Assembly (NCBI GenBank): GCA_004552115.1
Contig: SFPH01000044.1
Coordinates: 1-7,403 of the forward strand
Origin: Bacteroidales bacterium
GTDB taxonomy: Bacteria; Bacteroidota; Bacteroidia; Bacteroidales; UBA932
DNA: 7,403 bases
Direction of reading: 5' to 3'
Shown here one piece after another: positions 1 to 5,556 of this stretch (its first letter is position 1; every line of letters starts with the position of its first letter). Both the position numbers and the translations under genes were made by a program. The notes below the pieces were generated by a model. That model saw nothing but the letters and a program-made list of their open reading frames with translations, did not search any database and had not been told where the DNA came from.

Positions 1-11
1 CAAGTAATATC

Positions 12-32
12 CGGGAAATGCAACATTTCCCG
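12..32 (+). other. Perfect 9-bp hairpin with 3-base loop
   Basis: CGGGAAATG (12-20) and CATTTCCCG (24-32) are exact inverted repeats around a CAA loop. No T tract follows, so this is not a complete intrinsic terminator on its own. It may lie in the 3' untranslated region of a gene ending just inside the window (AAG TAA at 2-7 is one possible end) or in the last codons of a frame that stops at 49-51. The sequence does not say which. Confidence 0.55.
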
Positions 33-52
33 TTCCGGGTGCATCTATTAGG

Positions 53-82
53 GGAATCGGTCGGACGACCGGTTCCTTTTTT
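53..82 (+). terminator. Intrinsic terminator of an upstream gene
   Basis: GGAATCGGTC (53-62) pairs with GACCGGTTCC (67-76) over ten positions, with one G-U pair and a 4-base GGAC loop. Six T follow directly. This is a classic intrinsic terminator reading rightward and should end a gene that lies off the left edge. It sits only 15 bases before the ATG at 98, leaving no room for a normal promoter between them. The next gene is therefore either read through this element or has a promoter upstream of it. Confidence 0.75.
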
Positions 83-97
83 GTGAATATATGAACG

Positions 98-709
98 ATG
101 AGAAATAGACTTTTCCTGATTCCGGTGGCAGTCCTGCTTATGTCGATATCCGCCGAATCGTATGCCTTCAATCCCATTAAGCCTTTCAAGGTCAATGCTT
201 CCGTGCATGTGGGAGCGGGGGCTTTGTCAAATGCAGCTGACAGAGTGTGTGACGGATACCTGAGAGGTTTCTTCTATAGCGACGGAGGCCCGAAAGTAGA
301 GGCCCTGTACAGCGAGAGAGTCAATGTCACTGACGGACTTGCATTGTCTGCCAGAATCGAGGCGCATCCTTTCAACCGTTTCTCTTTCGGTGCGGACATC
401 TGGTGGGCCCGGATCGGTGCGGACATCTATCAGGGATTGAGCAATGAAATAAGTGACTCCAGATCCTTTAATGTCATCCACATACTTCCTGAGGCCCGCT
501 TCTATTATTTCCAGAGCCGTTTTACCACCCTTTCCGGTGCAGTAGCCGCCGGAGTAGGCATTGTAACCGGTTCCAATGCCACATGTTCATTTGATTACCA
601 GATTACTCCGATTGCATACACAATAGGAAAGAAGGTCTATGGGCTGGCTGAACTCAGTCTCGGCTCCGTGTTCATGGGGCTGAATTTCGGCTTTGGATGC
701 CGTTTCTGA
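98..709 (+). CDS. Outer-membrane beta-barrel-like protein, uncharacterised (203 aa)
   Basis: I do not recognise a named family. The ATG at 98 is chosen because it gives a clean Sec signal peptide: basic residues at 2-4 (RNR), a hydrophobic core at about 5-17, and likely cleavage after about residue 23 (ESYA-F). The mature part has many short stretches of alternating hydrophobic and polar residues, several ending in aromatics (for example FSFGADIWW and ARFYYF), and Gly-rich turns. The chain ends in Phe (GFGCRF), as outer-membrane barrel proteins often do for BAM recognition. At about 180 mature residues it could form an 8-stranded barrel. The lipoprotein-like gene begins 12 bases after its stop, so the two are probably co-transcribed and may work together in the outer membrane. 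The hairpin terminator at 53-82 lies close upstream. Two cysteines, near residues 51 and 161, and the C-terminal one at 201 have no obvious role. The barrel call is an inference from composition and both termini. Confidence 0.7.
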   Translation: MRNRLFLIPVAVLLMSISAESYAFNPIKPFKVNASVHVGAGALSNAADRVCDGYLRGFFYSDGGPKVEALYSERVNVTDGLALSARIEAHPFNRFSFGADIWWARIGADIYQGLSNEISDSRSFNVIHILPEARFYYFQSRFTTLSGAVAAGVGIVTGSNATCSFDYQITPIAYTIGKKVYGLAELSLGSVFMGLNFGFGCRF

Positions 710-721
710 TAAATTTTGACT

Positions 722-1384
722 ATGATGAAAAACTATCTTATATTGATTCCTGTGGTGATGCTTGCCACATTTTCCTGCACAAAGGAGAGCTGGGGAGGAT
801 ATAACCCTGATGCCGAGTTTATCTTTGTCGAGAAAGTTGCTGATGTCTGCATTCTCAGGCCAGTGGCGTTGATTGGCTATCTTGACACATTGTATTCAGA
901 TACTTCCCTCACATTCAAGGATGGTTCATCATTCATCCTCAATTATAACAACGGTGACCGCATAGGCCCTCTGACAATGACGCTTTCAGCGGACAAGGAT
1001 ACCGTGTGGACTTATTGTGACGAGAGTTTCACAGTTGCAAGAAACGACGGACGCTGGGCTGTCAGGAGGAATGAAAAGCATTTGAATACAGAATTCACCT
1101 TTGATTACTCAATGGAAGCGGAACCGGTGGATGACAACCTGGACGGCATCCGTGATGGCTGGAAAATCCGGCTTGAAGGCCGCAGGCTTGAGGACGGAGA
1201 TTATTATATGACATACAGGACAATGGATGATTACCTTGTATTTCCGACCCCTGGGGCACATTATTCCGAGGCTGTCATGGACGGAAACCTGCGTATTGAA
1301 TTCTGGCGCAAGGACGAGTACAAGGATTACATCCAGGCGACTTATTCCAAATCAGGGTCGCAGTCATATGAGACCTCATTGTAA
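722..1384 (+). CDS. Putative lipoprotein with one Ca-binding-loop-like motif (220 aa)
   Basis: No named family recognised. The frame could open at TTG 716, but ATG 722 (or the adjacent ATG 725) gives the natural start of a lipoprotein signal: M-M-K-N, a hydrophobic stretch at residues 6-17, and Cys19 in the context TFSC. That is an imperfect but acceptable lipobox for Bacteroidota. After Cys19 the chain reads TKESWGG and then becomes a polar, aspartate-rich, probably beta-rich domain. Residues 137-145 read DDNLDGIRD and are followed by GW. They match the D-x-N-x-D-G-x-x-D loop seen in EF-hand, dockerin and thrombospondin type 3 calcium sites. Only one copy is present, so calcium binding is a suggestion only. 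The gene follows the barrel-like gene by 12 bases and its product is likely a periplasm- or surface-facing partner attached to the outer membrane. A promoter-like element and a terminator hairpin come after it. Confidence 0.75.
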   Translation: MMKNYLILIPVVMLATFSCTKESWGGYNPDAEFIFVEKVADVCILRPVALIGYLDTLYSDTSLTFKDGSSFILNYNNGDRIGPLTMTLSADKDTVWTYCDESFTVARNDGRWAVRRNEKHLNTEFTFDYSMEAEPVDDNLDGIRDGWKIRLEGRRLEDGDYYMTYRTMDDYLVFPTPGAHYSEAVMDGNLRIEFWRKDEYKDYIQATYSKSGSQSYETSL

Positions 1385-1393
1385 TCCTGCCAA

Positions 1394-1426
1394 ATTGTCA
1401 TAAATCCTCGCTTGGAATATAATTTG
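1394..1426 (+). promoter_or_regulatory. Possible Bacteroidota-type promoter for htpG
   Basis: ATTG (1394-1397) is followed after 20 bases by TATAATTTG (1418-1426). The Bacteroidota primary sigma consensus is TTTG-N19-21-TAnnTTTG. The -7 element here has one extra base (TAnnnTTTG), so the match is imperfect. Transcription would start near 1433, so the hairpin at 1437-1463 would form the very 5' end of the htpG message. No better promoter is visible between the lipoprotein stop (1384) and the htpG ATG (1493). Confidence 0.35.
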
Positions 1427-1436
1427 ACTCTGCTTA

Positions 1437-1469
1437 CCGTGCTGTCGGACAATGACAGCACGGTTTTTT
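1437..1469 (+). terminator. Perfect 10-bp hairpin plus T6, just before htpG
   Basis: CCGTGCTGTC (1437-1446) and GACAGCACGG (1454-1463) pair perfectly over ten bases around a 7-base loop. TTTTTT (1464-1469) follows immediately. By form it is a strong intrinsic terminator for the two-gene unit 98-1384. It ends only 23 bases before the htpG start, so the htpG promoter probably lies upstream of it (see 1394-1426). In that case it could also act as a leader attenuator or structured 5' end. It is not a CIRCE element. Confidence 0.7.
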
Positions 1470-1492
1470 GTAAACAATAAAAATTCAATATC

Positions 1493-3541
1493 ATGGCAGA
1501 AGTCAAAGGTAAAATCGGTGTGACCACGGAAAACATTTTCCCGGTCATCAAGCAGTTTCTCTATTCGGATCACGAAATCTTCCTCAGGGAGTTGGTAGCC
1601 AATGCGGTAGATGCCTCAGAGAAGATGAAGGCCCTCGCCGCAAGCGGTGACTTCAAGGGCGAACTCGGTGAACTTGCCGTCCGCGTCGAACTGGACGAGA
1701 ACGATAAGACATTGAAAATCATCGATAACGGTATCGGCATGACATCTGAGGAGGTGGACAGGTACATCAACCAGATCGCATTCTCCTCCGCCGGTGAATT
1801 CCTCGAGAAGTACAAGGACCAGATCGGGAGCATCATCGGCCATTTCGGCCTCGGTTTCTATTCCGCTTTCATGGTATCCAAAAAGGTTACCATCGAGACA
1901 TTGTCGTGGAAGGAGGGGTCCGAGGCAGTGAGATGGAGCTGTGACGGCAGCCCTGAATATGAGCTTGAGCCTTGCGAAAAGGCTGACAGGGGTACTGTCA
2001 TCACTCTCTGGCTCGATGACGACTCCGCAGAGTATGCCTCCAAGTCCAGAATCAGCGGACTTCTCTCAAAGTACTGCAAGTTCATGCCGGTTCCTGTGAT
2101 CTTCGGCAAGGAGCAGGAGTGGAAGGATGGAAAATATGTGGATACGGACAAGGACAATGTCATCAACAATGTCGCCCCTCTCTGGACCCGCAAGCCATCC
2201 GAGCTCAAGGAGGAGGACTATTTGGAGTTCTACCGTGCCCTCTATCCGGGCCACGAGGAGCCGCTCTTCCACATTCACCTCAATGTGGACTATCCGTTCA
2301 ACCTCACCGGAATCCTTTATTTCCCGAAAATCAAGGACCGTATGTCAGTGGAGAAGAACAAGATCCAGCTCTACTGCAACCAGATGTTTGTCACAGACCA
2401 CGTGGACAACATTGTCCCTGACTTCCTGACCCTTCTCCACGGAGTGATTGACTCTCCGGACATTCCTCTGAACGTTTCCAGGAGCTATCTCCAGAGCGAT
2501 TCCAATGTGAAGAAGATCTCAGGTTACGTGACCAAGAAGGTAGCCGCCCGTCTTGAAGAGATATTTACCTCAGAGAGAAAGACTTACGAGGAGAAATGGG
2601 ACAATCTCAAACTCTTCATCGAGTATGGTATGCTGACCAATGAGGAGTTCTGCGAGAAGGCCCTGAAGTTCGCCCTCCTGAAGAATGTGGAAGGCAAGTA
2701 TTTCAGCTTCGACGAGTACAGGACAGCCGTCAGCGGCAACCAGACCGACAAGGACAACAAGGTCGTGTATCTCTATGCCACCGACAAGGATGCCCAGTAC
2801 TCCTTCATTGAGGGAGCGGAGAACAAGGGCTACGATGTGCTCCTCATGGACTGCGAGCTCGATGCACATTATGTCAACCTCCTTGAGCAGAAGCTTCAGG
2901 ACTGCCGTTTCTGCAGGGTGGACTCCGATTCCATCGACAATCTCATCCCTAAGGAGGACAGGAAGCGCCCTGAGCTCTCCGAGAGCGAGAAGGAGGATCT
3001 CGGCACGCTCTTCAAGGCTGCCCTCCCGGCAGAGTATGAGTATGTTGTGAATGGTGACAATCTCGGTGTGGATGCCGACCCGATTCTCATTACCCAGAAT
3101 GAGTTCATGCGCCGCTACCGCGAGATGAGCTCGATGGGCGGAGGAATGAATTTCTACGGCTCCTTCCCTGCGTCTTACGACATTACTGTAAACCTTGAGA
3201 ACCCTCTGGTGAGCAAGATACTTGAGGCCAAGAATGCCTCTGTGAAGCCGCAGGCTGAGGTAACTCCGGCTGACCCGGAAATCCTCAAGGCCGGCGAGGC
3301 CAAGGATGCCACCGATGAGCAGAAGAAGGCTGCCGAGGATGCCAGAGCGGCAGAAAGGGAGGCCCGCAAGGCTGCTTCGGACGAGCACAAGTCTGAAATC
3401 GAGGAGTTTGCCGCCGGCAATGAGATCCTCCACCAGGTAATCGACCTGGCGCTTCTCGCGAACGGAATGCTGAAAGGCAAGGCTCTCAGCGAGTTCATCG
3501 CACGCAGCCGCAAGGTGGTCAGCGACGCCTATCTGAAGTAA
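1493..3541 (+). CDS. htpG: HtpG, bacterial Hsp90 chaperone (682 aa)
   Basis: HtpG is the cytosolic ATP-dependent Hsp90 homodimer that remodels and stabilises client proteins. The N-terminal GHKL ATPase domain (about 1-215) shows the catalytic Glu33 and Asn37 in ELVANAVDAS, the DNGIGMT nucleotide loop at 78-84, and the lid motif GHFGLGFYSAF at 116-126. The middle domain has the ATP-contacting arginine, Arg330, in NVSRSYLQSD. The C-terminal dimerisation domain is interrupted at about 582-642 by an Ala/Glu/Lys-rich, probably helical segment, which makes the protein longer than the roughly 624-residue E. coli form. I believe this is usual in Bacteroidota. The chain ends in K, without the eukaryotic MEEVD tail. 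ATG 1493 is the only sensible start and is preceded by an A-rich stretch with no Shine-Dalgarno motif. The gene appears to be its own unit, flanked by hairpin/T-tract elements at 1437-1469 and 3565-3599. Confidence 0.98.
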   Translation: MAEVKGKIGVTTENIFPVIKQFLYSDHEIFLRELVANAVDASEKMKALAASGDFKGELGELAVRVELDENDKTLKIIDNGIGMTSEEVDRYINQIAFSSAGEFLEKYKDQIGSIIGHFGLGFYSAFMVSKKVTIETLSWKEGSEAVRWSCDGSPEYELEPCEKADRGTVITLWLDDDSAEYASKSRISGLLSKYCKFMPVPVIFGKEQEWKDGKYVDTDKDNVINNVAPLWTRKPSELKEEDYLEFYRALYPGHEEPLFHIHLNVDYPFNLTGILYFPKIKDRMSVEKNKIQLYCNQMFVTDHVDNIVPDFLTLLHGVIDSPDIPLNVSRSYLQSDSNVKKISGYVTKKVAARLEEIFTSERKTYEEKWDNLKLFIEYGMLTNEEFCEKALKFALLKNVEGKYFSFDEYRTAVSGNQTDKDNKVVYLYATDKDAQYSFIEGAENKGYDVLLMDCELDAHYVNLLEQKLQDCRFCRVDSDSIDNLIPKEDRKRPELSESEKEDLGTLFKAALPAEYEYVVNGDNLGVDADPILITQNEFMRRYREMSSMGGGMNFYGSFPASYDITVNLENPLVSKILEAKNASVKPQAEVTPADPEILKAGEAKDATDEQKKAAEDARAAEREARKAASDEHKSEIEEFAAGNEILHQVIDLALLANGMLKGKALSEFIARSRKVVSDAYLK

Positions 3542-3564
3542 CGGAAGACATTTGGATAAGAATG

Positions 3565-3599
3565 AGGGACTTGCGAAAAAGCAAGCCCCTTTATTTTTT
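3565..3599 (+). terminator. htpG terminator
   Basis: AGGGACTTGC (3565-3574) pairs with GCAAGCCCCT (3581-3590), with one A-C mismatch and a GAAAAA loop. TTATTTTTT follows. The element lies 24 bases after the htpG stop and reads rightward. Its T tract overlaps the stop codon of the convergent RSH gene (3598-3600). On the opposite strand the same hairpin is followed only by a weak TCATTCTTATCC run, so it may terminate the RSH transcript poorly. Confidence 0.8.
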
Positions 3600-5466
3600 A
3601 CAGTTTCACGACCTGGACCTGTTCCACTCCCTCAATCGAGGAAATCCGCGAGATGGCGCTGTTCAGCTCTGTTGCGGAATGGATGCCGAAGTCGATGGTG
3701 CTGCTCACGATTTCGTCCTCTGTCCTCGTGTTGAAGCCAGTCATCGAAATGCGGCTGCCTTCGACAATGCGGTCGATAATGTCCTGCAGGAGATGATATC
3801 TGTCAATGGCGGTGACCTTGATTCTGACAGGATAGACTATCCCGGGATCTGCCTTGAAATCCTCTACGGCAACTATGGTATGCCCCCTTTCAGAGGCGGT
3901 TCTGATGGCATCAGGGCAGTTTCTGTAGTGGACGGTAATGTTGCCGTGTCCGTCCTCGAAACCGATCAGTTCTCCGCTTTCAGGAAGAGGATGGCAATGC
4001 GGGCAGAGGATGTAAGGCTGCCTGACCTGCTTCTTGAGATAGCTTGCAATATGCTTTTTCGCCTTGTATGTCACGACTGACTTCAGCCAGTCATCTTTCG
4101 GGTGAATGTCGTCGGAAGTGTATATTTCCACGCTGTCTCCCCGGTGCAGGGTCGCCCGTATGCTGCAGAGCCTTCCGTTGATTCTGGCGTATTTGGCGTG
4201 GTCTCCAATGTCGGTATGGACTCCGTATGCGAAATCCAGGGCGCTCGCTCCCTTGGGCAGGGTCACCGGCTTGGCCTGGGTCGTATAGACCACGACGTCT
4301 TCATTGTAGAGGGAGTCGTGGATGCCCGGCATCATTGTCTCCGGGTCCTCTGACAGTTCCTTCAGGACGGATGTCAGCCTCTTGAGCCATTGCTCCTTGC
4401 TCTCCAGGATACAGCCGTAATAGGACTGCTCCCTCATTGCCTCCGAACTGATGTGGAATTCGTCGATGTTGCCGTACGGGTTCAGGAGCTTGAAATGCAC
4501 TGACTTGTATCCGTTGGCTTTCGGCTGGGTCATATAGTTGGTCAGGCTTCCGGACTGCTCCCTGTAAACGCTGGCCAGCATGGAATAGATTTTCAGGGCG
4601 ATGTCCTGGTCCTCCATCTTCATTCCGGTAACCTTTTCCACGTCCTCGGCACGGAATACCGCGCGGATATAATGCTTGAACGGCACGTGATAGAAGTCGC
4701 AGGACCTTTCCTGCATCTCCCTCCAGATGCTGTAAGGCTTGCGGTAGCGGATGTCCCATCTCACCGCATATCCGAATCTGGCCGAGACTATCTTCTTGCA
4801 TTCCTCCATGAAGAAATCTGCGGAATTCTTCGTCCTTGTCCTGTCGCTTTCGAGATTCTGCTCCAGATTGCTGTATTCCAATGGATTAAGGAATTTGAAG
4901 GCCAGGTTCTCAAGCTCCGACTTCACTTTGTAGAGACCGAGGCGGCCTGCCAGAGGGGCGAAGAAGAACTGGGTCTCCGAAGCGATTTTCCACTGCTTCT
5001 GGGGCTTCATCGAGTCCAGTGTCCTCATATTGTGCAGGCGGTCCGACAGCTTGAGTATCAGTACCCTTATATCGTCCTGAACTGAGCCTAGAATGTGCTG
5101 GAAGTTGTCCACCTGGTGCTTGTTCCTCTTGGTCACCGCATCCACGAGGAATGCCACGTCCGGTCCGAAACGCGCGCTGATTTCCTCAATTGTGTGGTCA
5201 GTGTCCTCGACCACGTCGTGAAGCAGGGCGGCGCAGACAATGCTCGGGTCTCTCTGCCTCATCTCCCGCACGACTATCATGGCGACTGCAAGCGGGTGAA
5301 GGATGTAGGGGAGTCCGCTTTTCCTTTTCTGCGGCCTGTGCGCCTCCTCGGCCAGTTCATAAGCGTCTTTTACCAGAGCGCGTGCTTTCTCATTGTCGGA
5401 GTCGAACTCGGGGAGTGATTCGAACAGCGCATCCCTGGCGTCGGCCACCATCTTAGTGTAATCCAT
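3598..5466 (-). CDS. RelA/SpoT-family (RSH) protein: HD hydrolase intact, synthetase degenerate (622 aa)
   Basis: Long RSH proteins make and degrade the alarmone (p)ppGpp. The hydrolase domain (about 25-175) keeps all expected metal and catalytic residues: His57 in YILHP, His83-Asp84 and Glu87-Asp88 in LLHDVVEDT, and Asp142 in LKLSDRLHNMRTL. The synthetase region (about 235-355) is recognisable (RKPYSIWREM, Tyr320 in ANGYKSVH, Glu336). However, the place of the Mg-binding Asp of the FDEIYD motif is FYHVPF, so that Asp is Phe263. The substrate lysine before the YSI motif aligns with Arg, and the VQIRT segment reads FHISS. A TGS domain (about 390-450), a zinc-finger-like segment (CPHCHP at 488-493, His513, Cys517) and an ACT domain (about 546-620) follow. 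The likely role is a ppGpp hydrolase or regulator lacking synthesis. Pipelines would label it relA or spoT. It has its own promoter at 5525-5556 and converges with htpG. ATG 5466 fits the family N-terminus. Confidence 0.93.
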   Translation of the reverse strand: MDYTKMVADARDALFESLPEFDSDNEKARALVKDAYELAEEAHRPQKRKSGLPYILHPLAVAMIVVREMRQRDPSIVCAALLHDVVEDTDHTIEEISARFGPDVAFLVDAVTKRNKHQVDNFQHILGSVQDDIRVLILKLSDRLHNMRTLDSMKPQKQWKIASETQFFFAPLAGRLGLYKVKSELENLAFKFLNPLEYSNLEQNLESDRTRTKNSADFFMEECKKIVSARFGYAVRWDIRYRKPYSIWREMQERSCDFYHVPFKHYIRAVFRAEDVEKVTGMKMEDQDIALKIYSMLASVYREQSGSLTNYMTQPKANGYKSVHFKLLNPYGNIDEFHISSEAMREQSYYGCILESKEQWLKRLTSVLKELSEDPETMMPGIHDSLYNEDVVVYTTQAKPVTLPKGASALDFAYGVHTDIGDHAKYARINGRLCSIRATLHRGDSVEIYTSDDIHPKDDWLKSVVTYKAKKHIASYLKKQVRQPYILCPHCHPLPESGELIGFEDGHGNITVHYRNCPDAIRTASERGHTIVAVEDFKADPGIVYPVRIKVTAIDRYHLLQDIIDRIVEGSRISMTGFNTRTEDEIVSSTIDFGIHSATELNSAISRISSIEGVEQVQVVKL

Positions 5467-5488
5467 ATTGTGTCTTTTATTTCAGTGA

Positions 5489-5515
5489 GGGCAGAACCGT
5501 TTTCCCGGCCTGCCC
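5489..5515 (-). promoter_or_regulatory. Hairpin in the leader of the RSH gene
   Basis: Six bases at 5489-5494 (GGGCAG) pair with 5510-5515 (CTGCCC). An inner CCG/CGG helix (5497-5499 with 5506-5508) is separated by small bulges. No T tract follows on either strand, so it is not a terminator. It falls inside the predicted 50-base leader of the RSH message, about 22 bases before the start codon. A 7-base inverted repeat, TTGTGTC (5468-5474) and GACACAA (5521-5527), frames it, and one arm overlaps the -7 promoter box. Confidence 0.4.
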
Positions 5516-5524
5516 GCATTGACA

Positions 5525-5556
5525 CAAATCTATGAAATATTTGTGGATACTCCAAG
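5525..5556 (-). promoter_or_regulatory. Bacteroidota-type promoter for the RSH gene
   Basis: Read on the - strand, CTTG (5556-5553) is followed after 20 bases by TAGATTTG (5532-5525). This is an exact match to the TAnnTTTG -7 box, with a TTG -33 element at the consensus spacing. Transcription should start near 5518, giving a leader of about 50 bases before the ATG at 5466. The -33 box begins right at the stop codon of the upstream transporter gene (5557), so the RSH gene can be expressed independently of it. Confidence 0.6.

Noticed and set aside
1..50. End of a tRNA or other RNA gene at the left edge
   Set aside because: The hairpin at 12-32 has no GGTTCGAATCC-like T arm and no acceptor stem partner or CCA context.
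77..115. Promoter with TTTG at 80-83 and a TAGACTTTT -7 box inside the first gene
   Set aside because: Transcription would begin after the ATG at 98 and remove the signal peptide; spacing is also longer than consensus.
716..721. TTG start for the lipoprotein gene
   Set aside because: It adds only Met-Thr before M-M-K-N; ATG 722 is the ordinary start and gives a normal lipoprotein signal.
1437..1463. CIRCE (HrcA operator) before htpG
   Set aside because: The inverted repeat is CCGTGCTGTC/GACAGCACGG with a 7-base loop, unlike the TTAGCACTC-N9-GAGTGCTAA consensus.
2570..3433. Long - strand frame opposite htpG (287 codons)
   Set aside because: It lies wholly antisense to a certain gene, its Leu/Arg/Gly/Ile/Val-rich product has no domain I recognise, and long open antisense frames are expected opposite genes with strong third-position bias.
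3562..4080. + strand frame opposite the RSH gene
   Set aside because: It starts inside the htpG terminator hairpin and is antisense to the conserved ACT and zinc-finger region; no signal or domain supports it.
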